Part shown: positions 36,388 to 44,955 of the stretch, piece by piece | Layout: every line of letters starts with the position of its first letter | Numbering within the stretch: position 1 is the first letter of the stretch | Position numbers and translations under genes: made by a program | Assembly (NCBI RefSeq): GCF_013155465.1 | Contig: NZ_JABJVX010000013.1 | Span: 29,633-93,632, forward strand | Reading direction: 5' to 3' | From: Alterinioella nitratireducens | Lineage (GTDB): Bacteria > Pseudomonadota > Alphaproteobacteria > Rhodobacterales > Rhodobacteraceae | DNA: 64,000 bases | Notes under the pieces: generated by a model | Told to the model about the DNA's origin: nothing | Database searches by the model: none | What the model saw: the letters and a program-made list of their open reading frames with translations, nothing else

Positions 36388-37761
36388 ATGTCCCTCGATG
36401 CCGTTCTCGCCCGAATTGATGCCGATCTGGAGCCCGCCGTCGGGCGGTTGCTGGAGCTTCTGCGCATCCCCTCGATCTCGACCGACCCGGCCTATGCGGG
36501 CGATTGCCAGGAGGCCGCCGATTGGCTGGTCAGGGATTTGCAGGCGCTCGGGTTCGACGCCTCCAAGCGCGAGACGCCGGGCCACCCGATGGTGGTGGCG
36601 CATTCAGAGGGCGAGGGCCCGCATATCCTGTTCTACGGCCATTACGACGTGCAGCCGGTTGATCCGCTGGACCTGTGGCACACGCCGCCCTTTGAACCGG
36701 CGCTGGAGGAGATCCCCAGGGGCACCGTCATTCGCGGGCGCGGCGCGTCGGATGACAAGGGGCAGCTGATGACCTTCGTGGAAGCCTGCCGCGCGTGGAA
36801 AGCAGTGCATGGGGAACTGCCCGGCCCCATCACGCTCTTCTTCGAGGGGGAAGAGGAATCGGGCTCGCCCTCGCTGGTGCCGTTCATGAAGGACAACGCC
36901 GGGGAACTGACCGCCGATATTGCGCTGATCTGTGATACCGGCATGTTCGGCGAGGAGACGCCCGCCATCGTCACCCGCCTGCGCGGCATGGTGCGCGAGG
37001 AGATCACGGTGACGGGGCCGGACAAGGACCTGCATTCGGGCATGTATGGCGGCATCGCGATGAACCCGATCCGGGTGCTGACCCGCATCCTGGGGGGGCT
37101 GCATGACGCGGAGGGCCGGGTCACGATCCCCGGCTTCTATGACGACATCCCCGAGCTCAGCAACGCGCAGAAGGCGGAATGGGACGATCTGGGGTTCTCC
37201 GAGTCCGAGTTCCTGGGCGCGGTCGGGCTGTCGGTGCCCGCGGGGGAAAAGGGGCGGTCCGGGCTGGAGATGATCTGGTCGCGGCCCACGGCCGAGATCA
37301 ACGGCATCTCGGGCGGCTATACAGGCGCGGGGTTCAAGACCGTGCTGCCGTCGAAAGCCCATGCCAAGGTCAGCTTCCGCCTGGTCGAGGGGCAGGATCC
37401 GGTGAAGATCGACGCGAATTTCCGGGCGTGGTTCGAGGATCAGCTCCCCGAGGATTGTTCCGTCACGTTCTCGGACCCCGAGGGCGCCGCGGCGGGGATC
37501 ATGGACACCTCGCACCCGGTTTTCGAGCAGGCCCGTGCGGCGCTGAGCGATGAATGGCCGCAAGACGCCGCCTATATCGGCTGCGGCGGCTCGATCCCGA
37601 TCGCGGCCTATTTCAAGGATATCCTGGGCATGGACGCGCTGCTGACGGGCTTTGGCAAGGATGACGACGCGCTGCATTCGCCGAACGAGAAATACGACCT
37701 GGAGAGTTTTCACAAGGGCATCCGCTCCTGGGCGCGGGTGCTGGATGCTGTGATGCGGTAA
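36388..37761 (+). CDS. M20/M25/M40 family metallopeptidase (dipeptidase-like)
   Basis: 457 residues. The di-zinc ligands lie in LFYGHYDVQPVDP (His and Asp), FFEGEEESGSPS (Glu pair with the catalytic base) and LICDTGMFG (Asp); a dimerisation lid with DLHSGMYGG follows. Length and the HYDVQPVDP form fit the carnosinase/CNDP-like dipeptidase group more than ArgE or DapE. Two ATGs occur at 36379 and 36388; AAAGGA abuts the first but is well spaced from the second, so 36388 is chosen. Confidence 0.9.
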   Translation: MSLDAVLARIDADLEPAVGRLLELLRIPSISTDPAYAGDCQEAADWLVRDLQALGFDASKRETPGHPMVVAHSEGEGPHILFYGHYDVQPVDPLDLWHTPPFEPALEEIPRGTVIRGRGASDDKGQLMTFVEACRAWKAVHGELPGPITLFFEGEEESGSPSLVPFMKDNAGELTADIALICDTGMFGEETPAIVTRLRGMVREEITVTGPDKDLHSGMYGGIAMNPIRVLTRILGGLHDAEGRVTIPGFYDDIPELSNAQKAEWDDLGFSESEFLGAVGLSVPAGEKGRSGLEMIWSRPTAEINGISGGYTGAGFKTVLPSKAHAKVSFRLVEGQDPVKIDANFRAWFEDQLPEDCSVTFSDPEGAAAGIMDTSHPVFEQARAALSDEWPQDAAYIGCGGSIPIAAYFKDILGMDALLTGFGKDDDALHSPNEKYDLESFHKGIRSWARVLDAVMR

Positions 37762-37851
37762 TCCGGCGGAGAGGTCGCTCGATGTTTGAGTTGCGGGGGG
37801 AGAGGTGGCGCTTTTTGTGGCGAGGTGTCGCCCCTGGCTGGTGTCGTGCAG

Positions 37852-37885
37852 CCTGCGGCGCAGGTATTTGAGGCAAAATGAAAGT
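37852..37885 (-). repeat. 3'-end motif copy 6 (downstream of the MATE gene)
   Basis: On the minus strand, 13 bases after the MATE stop: CTTTCATTTTGCCTCAAATA, then hairpin CCTGC-GCC-GCAGG (37852-37864). Compared with copy 3 the stem differs at a C-G pair that changes on both sides, which supports a real hairpin. Confidence 0.6.
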
Positions 37886-37898
37886 GGAAGATCCGTTG

Positions 37899-39245
37899 TC
37901 AGGCAAAGGCCGCGGGGCCGCGCCAGAAGCGGGTCATCATCATCAGCCCCGCGAAGCTGAGGCCGATGGCAAGTCCGAGCCAGATCCCCTGCCCCGCCAC
38001 GCCGAGCGGGAAGCCCAGGATATAGGCGGCGGGCAGGCCCACGACCCAATAGGCCAGCACCGCCTGGATCATTGGCACCCGCGTGTCCTGCACGCCGCGC
38101 AACAGGCCAAGCGCCACCACCTGCGCCGCATCCGCCAGTTGAAAGAGCGCCGCCATGGCCAGAAGTCCGGTGGCGATGGCAAGGATCTGCGGCAGGGCCG
38201 GGTCGCGCGGGTCGATGAAGAGACGGATCATCGGGCCGGGGAGCCACAGGAAGGCCAGGATGGTGAGCGCGACCATGACGCCCGAAAGGGCCAGGCAGGC
38301 GAAGGCGCCCTGGCGCAGCGCGTAGGTGTCGCGTCGGCCCCAGGCGTGGCCCGCGCGCACCGTGGCCGCAGACGAGATGCCGATATGGACCATGAAGGTG
38401 ATCGAGGAGATCTGCAGCGCGATGGAATGGGCCGCAAGCTCGCGCTCGCCGATCCAGCCCATCATGACGGAAGTGGCGGCGAACAGGCCGACCTCGGCCA
38501 GCATGGTCAGCCCGATGGGCCAGCCGAGGCGGAAGACCTGGGTGAAGGCCTCGGGGTCGGCGCGCCAGATGCGGGCGAAGAGCGCGTAGCCGCGCATGCC
38601 GCGCCCGAAACCCGCATAGAGCGCAAGAAGGAGCGCCATGGCGCCATGCGTGGTGATCGAGGCCAAGGCCGCGCCGCGCACCCCCAGTTCGGGCATCCCG
38701 AGATTGCCGAAGATGAACACCCAGTTGACACCGGCATTGACGACGGCACCGGCCAGCGTGACCCAGAGCAGCACGCGGGCGCGGCCAAGCGCGCTGAGGT
38801 GACTGCCGAGCACCATGACCAGCAGCGCCGCGGGCATCGACCAGCCGGTAATGCGCAGGTAGTCCTGACCGTTGGCGGAGAGCTGCACCTCCTGCCCCAG
38901 GAACAGGAAAACCGGGCCGGAGAACCAGAAGAAGGGCAGCGTCAGGAGGGCGAAGAGGGTCGAGATCCAGATCCCCATGCGCGTGGCACGGCGCACCTGG
39001 ATGGCATCGCCATTGGAGGTGGCGGCGGCCACCAGCGGCATCACCGCCTTGGCAAAACCCGAGCCGAGCAGGAAGATCACCACGAAGAAGGTGCTGGCCA
39101 GCGCCACGGCGGCCAGTTCGCTGACCCCGTACCAGCCCATCATCACCGTGTCGGTCAGACCGATCGAGATCTGCGCCAGGTGGCTGCCCACCAGCGGCAG
39201 CGACAGCGCCCAGGCTTCGCGCAGGTGATCGGAAAAGCGTTTCAT
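37899..39245 (-). CDS. MATE family efflux transporter
   Basis: 448 residues with 12 hydrophobic segments in two similar halves. Family marks include LVGSHLAQISIGLTDTVMMG near the N-terminus and LFAATSVMMGWIGERELAAH at the matching point of the second half. It exports cationic or amphipathic compounds using Na+ or H+. It is convergent with the M20 peptidase gene and separated from it by copy 6 of the 3'-end motif. Confidence 0.92.
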   Translation of the reverse strand: MKRFSDHLREAWALSLPLVGSHLAQISIGLTDTVMMGWYGVSELAAVALASTFFVVIFLLGSGFAKAVMPLVAAATSNGDAIQVRRATRMGIWISTLFALLTLPFFWFSGPVFLFLGQEVQLSANGQDYLRITGWSMPAALLVMVLGSHLSALGRARVLLWVTLAGAVVNAGVNWVFIFGNLGMPELGVRGAALASITTHGAMALLLALYAGFGRGMRGYALFARIWRADPEAFTQVFRLGWPIGLTMLAEVGLFAATSVMMGWIGERELAAHSIALQISSITFMVHIGISSAATVRAGHAWGRRDTYALRQGAFACLALSGVMVALTILAFLWLPGPMIRLFIDPRDPALPQILAIATGLLAMAALFQLADAAQVVALGLLRGVQDTRVPMIQAVLAYWVVGLPAAYILGFPLGVAGQGIWLGLAIGLSFAGLMMMTRFWRGPAAFA

Positions 39246-39437
39246 GCCATTGCGCTACCTCGGGCGGGCTGGCTTGCCAAGATGGGAAATACCGGCGGAC
39301 CACAGTTCGGGGGCACGGTTGATCGTTTCCATTCTGGAACCGCTTTGTGCCAGTAAAGACAGGGCTAACGCCTCATTCGCGCCACATTCCGGAGCGATCT
39401 TGCAGGGGCCAGAAATTTCCATGAAGGTCCAATCATC

Positions 39438-39875
39438 GTGTCCAATTTTCGTCAATTCCTGACCAGTGAAAGCGGTGCGATCACCGTTGACTGGGTCGTA
39501 TTGACGGCCGCCGTCGCCGGCATGGCACTTGCCGCGACCGCCATGGTCGAAGGCGGATTGGAGAGCCTCGCCTCGGACCTTGAGGCGCAATTGCGCACGC
39601 AGCAGGTCTCGGACGCCTTCGTGCAGTTCAATTCCTCGCATTTCGACGCGCTTTACGATGCGGGCATCGTGACCGAGGAGAATGCCGAGACCTATTTCGG
39701 GCTCGCCAACGAGATGACCAATGCCGAGATCCTGACCGCGCTTGAGGACGGGATCCTGGACTATAACGACGGCAACCTGACCGACGCGGAAATCGCGCAG
39801 CTGGTCGCCCTTGCCAGCGTCGCCTACCAGCGCAACATCATCGACGACAGTTACGGGCTGGTCGCGACCTATTAG
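39438..39875 (+). CDS. Orphan Flp-type IVb pilin-like protein with C-terminal extension
   Basis: 145 residues from a GTG start. The first 30 residues, SESGAITVDWVVLTAAVAGM, resemble the prepilin cleavage and helix region of Flp/Fap pilins in this group. After about residue 40 comes an acidic, helical 100-residue extension (VTEENAETYFGLANEMTNAE) absent from ordinary Flp pilins of about 60 residues. No tad/cpa assembly genes are in the window, so the protein may use a distant Tad system or be a separate membrane-anchored protein. AAGGTCC lies upstream of GTG. Confidence 0.7.
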   Translation: MSNFRQFLTSESGAITVDWVVLTAAVAGMALAATAMVEGGLESLASDLEAQLRTQQVSDAFVQFNSSHFDALYDAGIVTEENAETYFGLANEMTNAEILTALEDGILDYNDGNLTDAEIAQLVALASVAYQRNIIDDSYGLVATY

Positions 39876-39976
39876 AAGATGTCGCCCAAGATTGGGAAAC
39901 CGGTGCTGAGCGTCTCGGACATACGACATCGACAAGGCTTCCATGCTCTGCCCTTCCTGGGGGGAGAGTCTGGACC

Positions 39977-40017
39977 AAGCGGCGCGCCCATCGCCCCGGG
40001 CGCGCCGCTTCCTTTTT
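39977..40017 (+). terminator. Strong rho-independent terminator after the pilin gene
   Basis: AAGCGGCGCGCCC (39977-39989) pairs perfectly with GGGCGCGCCGCTT (39998-40010) over an 8-base loop, followed by CCTTTTT. It lies 101 bases past the pilin stop. The stretch between stop and terminator has no ORF of note. Confidence 0.9.
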
Positions 40018-40059
40018 GGGTCAGGGCCGGTGATCGGGGGGGCGGGGGCCGTGGCGATC

Positions 40060-40371
40060 TCAACGCCCTTGTCCGGGTCGTCGTGTAGTAGAAGAGCATC
40101 GCCTCCCTCGCCTGGGTGTCGCCGTGCCGCATATCGAGCGACGCCTTGCCCGATGGGGGCAGTTTCCAGCGAACCATTGGCCGCGCGCCTGCCCGGTCGG
40201 CTGGTTAAGCGCCACGAAGGGGGGCGAAGCGCGGGTTGAGGTGGTCGGTAAACCGCGTGGTCGTGCCGCCCCTGCCCGCCGCATCGCGCCCCTCGAAGAG
40301 CCGCCCGAATTTCTGCCCCCACTCCCCGCGCCCAACGCCCGATCTCGAGAAGCTCGGCCTGCAACAGCGCC
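40060..40371 (-). pseudogene. Decayed polyphosphate kinase 2 (PPK2) gene
   Basis: Read on the minus strand in three frames, pieces of PPK2 appear in order: ALLQAELLEIGRW (from 40371), then LFEGRDAAGRGGTTTRFTDH (Walker A region, about 40300-40240), then VALNQPTGQARGQW (about 40214), then RWKLPPSGKASLD and AREAMLFY (about 40172-40100). Intact PPK2 has over 100 residues between GQW and RWKLSPID, so an internal deletion is implied along with at least two frameshifts. The gene is dead. The rest of the gap up to parE (40631) shows no gene. Confidence 0.75.
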
Positions 40372-40630
40372 TTGCCGGTCTAAAGGGCGCGGCGGCCCAT
40401 CTTGCGGGGATGGGGTCATGCGGTATCGGTCAAGGGCGGGCTACCGTGGCCGGGGATCGGTCCGGGCGCGCCATATCGCGGCATCCCCTGGCCTTGAGCC
40501 GTGTCAGGCCCGGCGGCTTCATGCGCCTTTCTTGTGGGTATGATGTCAGCCGCGCACAGAATCTTGCGTCTGCCCTTGCCCGTGCCCCCGCCAAGCGCCT
40601 AAACTCCGCCGCAACAAAGAAACGATCGAA

Positions 40631-42604
40631 ATGAGCAGCACCATGGCCGATGATCTACTTTCCCCGGTCGCCGAGTCCGGCGGCTACGATGCCTCCTCGA
40701 TCGAGGTTCTGGAGGGGCTGGAGCCTGTCCGCAAGCGCCCCGGCATGTATATCGGCGGCACCGATGAGCGCGCGCTGCATCATCTTGTGGCCGAGGTTCT
40801 GGACAATTCGATGGACGAGGCCGTGGCGGGCCACGCCACCCGGATCGAGGTGGAGTTGCACGAGGATCACTCCGTCACCATCCGCGACAACGGGCGCGGC
40901 ATCCCGATCGACCCGCATCCCAAGTTCCCGGAGAAATCGGCGCTGGAGGTGATCCTCTGCACCCTGCACGCGGGCGGCAAGTTCTCGGGCGACAGCTATG
41001 AGACCTCGGGCGGCCTGCACGGGGTCGGCGTCTCGGTGGTCAATGCGCTGTCCGATCACCTGCGGGTGGAGGTCGCGCGCAACCGGGAACTCTACGCGCA
41101 GGAGTTTTCGCGCGGGATTCCGCAAGGCCCGGTGCAGCATGTCGGCCAGGCCCCGAACCGGCGCGGCACCTCGGTCACTTTCCATGCCGATGAAGAGATC
41201 TTCGGCCATCACCGCTTCAAGCCCGCGCGGCTGCTCAAGATGGTGCGCTCCAAGGCGTATCTGTTCTCGGGCGTGGAAATCCGCTGGAAATCGGCTATCG
41301 AGGATGGCGAGACCCCGCGCGAGGCGACCTTCCATTTCCCCGGCGGGTTGTCGGATTACCTGAAGGAAACGCTCGGGCCTGCCTCGACCTATGCCGAGCA
41401 GCCCTTTGCCGGGACCGTCGATTTCAAGCAGCGTTTCAACACGCCCGGCAAGGTCGAATGGGCGATCAACTGGACGCCCTCGCGCGACGGGTTCATCCAG
41501 AGCTATTGCAACACCGTGCCCACGCCCGAGGGCGGCACGCACGAGGCGGGCTTCTGGACCGCGATCCTCAAGGGTATCCGGGCTTACGGGGAACTCGTCG
41601 GCAACAAGAAGGCCGCGCAGATCACCCGCGACGACCTCATTACGGGGGGCTGCGCGCTGGTCTCGTGCTTCATCCGCGAGCCGGAATTTGTCGGCCAGAC
41701 CAAGGACCGGCTGGCCACCGCCGAAGCGCAAAGGCTGGTCGAGGGCGCGGTGCGCGACCATTTCGACAACTGGCTGGCGGCGGATACGAAATCGGCCGGC
41801 GCGATTCTCGATTTCCTGGTGCTGCGGGCCGAGGAACGGCTGCGGCGGCGGCAGGAGAAGGAGACGGCGCGCAAATCGGCGACCAAGCGGCTGCGCCTGC
41901 CCGGCAAGCTGGTGGATTGTTCGACCGCCACGCGCGAGGGCACGGAACTCTTCATCGTCGAGGGTGACAGCGCGGGCGGCTCGGCCAAGATGGCGCGCAA
42001 CCGCAAGACGCAGGCGCTGCTGCCGCTGCGGGGCAAGATCCTGAACGTGCTTGGCGCCGCGTCCAACAAGATGAGCGCGAATGCCGAGATCAACGACCTC
42101 TGCCAGGCGATGGGGGTGGGGCTTGGCACCAAGTTCTCCATCGACGATCTGCGCTATGAGAAAATCATCATCATGACGGATGCGGATGTCGACGGGGCGC
42201 ATATCGCGGCGCTGCTGATGACGTTCTTCTTCACCCAGATGCGCCCGATGATCGACGCAGGCCATTTGTATCTGGCCTGCCCGCCCCTCTATCGCCTGAC
42301 GCAAGGCTCTAAACGCGTCTATTGCCTCGATGAGGCCGAGCGCGAGATGTGGGAGGCCAAGGGGCTCGGCGGCAAGGGCAAGATCGACGTGTCGCGGTTC
42401 AAGGGTCTGGGGGAAATGGACGCGAAGGATCTGAAAGAGACCACGATGGACCCGGAGGTGCGGAAGCTGATCCGGGTGAGTATTGATGAGGATGAGCCGG
42501 GGGAGACGGGTGATCTGGTCGAGCGGCTGATGGGGAAGAAACCGGAGTTGCGGTTTCAGTATATTCAGGAGAACGCGCGATTTGTGGAGGAGTTGGATGT
42601 TTGA
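40631..42604 (+). CDS. parE: DNA topoisomerase IV subunit B
   Basis: 657 residues. GHKL ATPase motifs: LDNSMDEAVAGHAT, DNGRGIPIDPHPKFPEKSAL, TSGGLHGVGVSVVNALS. Toprim domain: EGDSAGGSAKMARNRKTQAL and the metal site DADVDGAHIAALLMTFFF. Size and the absence of the GyrB insert identify ParE rather than GyrB. It decatenates chromosomes with ParC. ATG 40631 or in-frame 40643 may start it. The stop is immediately followed by the AT-rich insertion. Confidence 0.95.
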   Translation: MSSTMADDLLSPVAESGGYDASSIEVLEGLEPVRKRPGMYIGGTDERALHHLVAEVLDNSMDEAVAGHATRIEVELHEDHSVTIRDNGRGIPIDPHPKFPEKSALEVILCTLHAGGKFSGDSYETSGGLHGVGVSVVNALSDHLRVEVARNRELYAQEFSRGIPQGPVQHVGQAPNRRGTSVTFHADEEIFGHHRFKPARLLKMVRSKAYLFSGVEIRWKSAIEDGETPREATFHFPGGLSDYLKETLGPASTYAEQPFAGTVDFKQRFNTPGKVEWAINWTPSRDGFIQSYCNTVPTPEGGTHEAGFWTAILKGIRAYGELVGNKKAAQITRDDLITGGCALVSCFIREPEFVGQTKDRLATAEAQRLVEGAVRDHFDNWLAADTKSAGAILDFLVLRAEERLRRRQEKETARKSATKRLRLPGKLVDCSTATREGTELFIVEGDSAGGSAKMARNRKTQALLPLRGKILNVLGAASNKMSANAEINDLCQAMGVGLGTKFSIDDLRYEKIIIMTDADVDGAHIAALLMTFFFTQMRPMIDAGHLYLACPPLYRLTQGSKRVYCLDEAEREMWEAKGLGGKGKIDVSRFKGLGEMDAKDLKETTMDPEVRKLIRVSIDEDEPGETGDLVERLMGKKPELRFQYIQENARFVEELDV

Positions 42605-42615
42605 GGGGGCAAACT

Positions 42616-43883
42616 ATGTGGAATGAATTTGGATTTTCAAGAAATTTGTATGACACGCATCCTGTAAAAGGGAATGCGCAAGGTGAGAGGTTATTGGTCG
42701 GGCGAGATACTGAATTGAGAAGTGTTAAGAATAGAATTTCCAATATTGATAACGTAGTAACTATTGAAGGCCGAATGGCGTAGGTAAAACCAGTCTAGTT
42801 CTGGTTGCCGGATTTCAACTTGAGCAAGATACACTTAGTAGTGGCAAGAACTCCATATTGTTGTGCCCCGAACCCTTCCAGTTTACGGTGGAGGATAGGG
42901 CAATTGACTTTAAAAGAAAGGTGTATGCCAAGATTGCGTCTCACTTCATCGAAAATGAACGATCTTTCCGAAAAAGACTCGACTTGCAGTTTAATCTCTC
43001 TCCGCTATCAGCTTGGCTAGAGAACCCACTACAGACGGGTGGGTCTGTAAATATTGCAGGATTTGGTGCTGGAGTAAATCAGAATCCAAATAGCTCCACA
43101 GGGTTCGACATACATGGTTTCTTTTCACTTGTGGATCGACTTCTTGCGGCATCCTTTCAAGGTGATGGTGGAATCATATGTGTATGAGACAACTTGGAGA
43201 TACTAAATACCTCTCAAACTGCCCGCCAGAGACTTGAGGCCTTGCGCGATGATCTGTTTTCAAAGCATGGATTGAAGTGGGTTGTGTGCGGAGCGAGAGG
43301 TATCGTGAGAAGCGTTTCTACGAGCCCCAGGCTTCAGGGTCGACTTCAGGAGCCACTGGAAATAATGCCCCTGGCACGTGATTCAATAGATGACCTTATT
43401 TCCGCAAGAGTTCGGGAATTTGATTTGAACAGTGACACAGCTCCTCCAGTTGGAGTAAGGTCATTTACTCATATTTTTCGAATTCTTAATGAGAATCTGA
43501 GAGATGCATTGAAATTCTCAGGGGATTTTTCGGTTTGGTTGTATGAAAATGATAACTACTCATCTGACTCCGATAGATTGCATGAACTTTTTGAGATCTG
43601 GCTAGCAGAGCAGAGTGACCAATATGCAATGTCTATAAATGTACCACCAAGGGCTTGGAAATTATTTGATGAAATTTGTGAACGAGGCGGTTCAATCAGC
43701 CCATCGGATTTCGAAGAGTTTGGCTTCAATTCCTCGCAGAACATGCGTGGACAGGTTGCGCGACTGGAGAATGCAGACATGGTTACATCTGAACTTGATG
43801 AAACAGATCATAGGCGCAAGACGATTAATGTCATGGCAAAAGGTTGGCTCTTAAGGCACCATAGAACTGGATATGCATCTTAG
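42616..43883 (+). pseudogene. Disrupted P-loop NTPase with C-terminal winged helix (AT-rich insertion)
   Basis: ATG 42616 with GAGGGGGC upstream starts MWNEFGFSRNLYDTHPVKGN. A one-base loss at about 42771 breaks the Walker A motif: restoring it gives EGPNGVGKTSL. The frame then runs to an in-frame TGA at 43185-43187 inside the Walker B region (GGIICV, stop, DNLEIL) and continues to 43883 with a sensor-like VVCGARGIV and a C-terminal winged-helix-like part (ARLENADMVTSELDETDHRR). About 422 codons in all. Lines counted by hand are near 35% GC against about 65% around. It resembles ORC/STAND-type ATPases often found singly in accessory DNA; function unknown. Confidence 0.75.
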
Positions 43884-43939
43884 AAGCAGGCGCTCACTAT
43901 CTTCTGCCGTTCGTGCCTTTCTTACCCAGGATCGACATA

Positions 43940-44123
43940 GGACCAGCGGCGGCCCGTGGGGTGCCGCTCTGACCTCTGACCGGTAGCGCTTTATCTCTGC
44001 CAAGCCTGCGCTCCCTCAAAGCCTGCCACATACCTCAGCCAAAGCGGCAGCCCGTCGCACCGCAGGTGCGCCGCTTTCATGTCGGCACGCCTTCGGCGTG
44101 ACGGAACGGGCCGCCGCTGGTCC
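43940..44123. repeat. 18-bp inverted repeat after the AT-rich insertion (gap 43884-44259)
   Basis: GGACCAGCGGCGGCCCGT (43940-43957) recurs in inverted form at 44106-44123, perfectly matched. A smaller hairpin CACGCC-TTC-GGCGTG lies just before the right arm. The base composition returns to high GC here. This 376-base gap between the NTPase pseudogene and the next gene has no ORF I would support. The arms might mark one edge of the insertion or remain from a lost element. Confidence 0.6.
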
Positions 44124-44259
44124 GGCGCCTACGGCTTGATTCCGGACCGGGGCAAGACCCAACCGTTGAAAGATGGCAGGGTGAACGCTGCGCGACCCAT
44201 TTGGAATCTCCGCAAACCCTGCTAGCCTGTCCTTCCACCGCCCGCGAAGGCCCGTCCTC

Positions 44260-44790
44260 ATGCCCCTCTGGCTGCAACTCCTCGCCCTGATCCTCGCCAC
44301 CGCGTTCGGTGTGGTCTTCCTCATCCGCCTGCGCTCCATCGACGACGCGCTTTGGCAGTCGCGGCTGATCATCTACAAGCGGCTGGAGATCTACGACCAG
44401 ATCGCGCCGGATCTGAACCGGATCTACTGCTTCCGCCGCCTGTTGGGCTACTGGAAGGAGATCTCGCCGCCCGACCTCATCGCCACCAAGCGCCGCCTCG
44501 ACCGGGCGGTGAATATCAATCGGCATCTGCTCAGCGAGGAATTCTACCGCGCCTATCTCGATTTCATGGGCGTCACCTTCCGCACGTTTACCGGGCCGGG
44601 CGAGGATGCCAAGATCCGCGCCGTGGTCGTGCATGAGTTGGGCGATCGGCGCGTGCATGCCGCCTATGACTGGGACGAGGCCTATGAGTGGATGTTCGAT
44701 GCCGAGGACATGCCGACCGATTACCAGGTCGATGAGGCCTATATGCAGGCGATGAACGGGTTGAAGCGCTCGGTCGGGCTGCGGGACTAG
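44260..44790 (+). CDS. Membrane-anchored protein of unknown function
   Basis: 176 residues. An N-terminal span (LWLQLLALILATAFGVVFLI) is followed by a soluble, mostly helical part with many aromatic and charged residues (YKRLEIYDQIAPDLNRIYCF, EAYEWMFDAEDMPTDYQVDE). No catalytic motif or known domain is recognised. The hydrophobic start followed by Arg suggests an N-out/C-in anchor. GC content is normal for the genome, so it belongs to the core side of the adjacent insertion. Confidence 0.7.
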   Translation: MPLWLQLLALILATAFGVVFLIRLRSIDDALWQSRLIIYKRLEIYDQIAPDLNRIYCFRRLLGYWKEISPPDLIATKRRLDRAVNINRHLLSEEFYRAYLDFMGVTFRTFTGPGEDAKIRAVVVHELGDRRVHAAYDWDEAYEWMFDAEDMPTDYQVDEAYMQAMNGLKRSVGLRD

Positions 44791-44891
44791 CGCGTTTCCG
44801 GTTCATTTGCCCTGATTTTCCCCTACCTCTCGCGGGCTGCGCACGAACGCGAGAATCAGGCCATCACTCTGTTGAAACCGGAGACCGCGCG

Positions 44892-44921
44892 AAAAAACCC
44901 CGGAGCGCGGTGGCTCCGGGG
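44892..44921 (-). terminator. Rho-independent terminator of the His/Pro-rich protein gene
   Basis: On the minus strand CCCCGGAGC (44921-44913) pairs with GCTCCGGGG (44906-44898), followed by TTTTTT. It lies 34 bases beyond the stop of the small secreted protein gene. Just beyond it (44811-44865) is another, bulged inverted repeat with CTCTCGCG and CGCGAG arms. Confidence 0.88.
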
Positions 44922-44955
44922 CAGGTGCTTCATTCAAATGTCCTTGATGAAACTC

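Noticed and set aside
36604..39303. An 899-codon minus frame across the M20 and MATE genes
   Set aside because: It shadows two well-supported genes in another frame and crosses their intergenic region; composition is Arg/Gly/Pro-rich and not protein-like.
40124..40543. Plus-strand frame of 139 codons in the pilin-parE gap
   Set aside because: It is opposite the PPK2 remnants, which explain the sequence better, and it has no family likeness.
43185..43187. In-frame TGA read as selenocysteine in the NTPase gene
   Set aside because: A separate frameshift already breaks the P-loop, no SECIS-like hairpin is evident just after the TGA, and Sec at a Walker B strand would make no sense.
44077..44658. 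Minus-strand 193-codon frame overlapping the gene at 44260
   Set aside because: It begins inside the opposite gene; the plus-strand product has a clean membrane anchor and better codon pattern.
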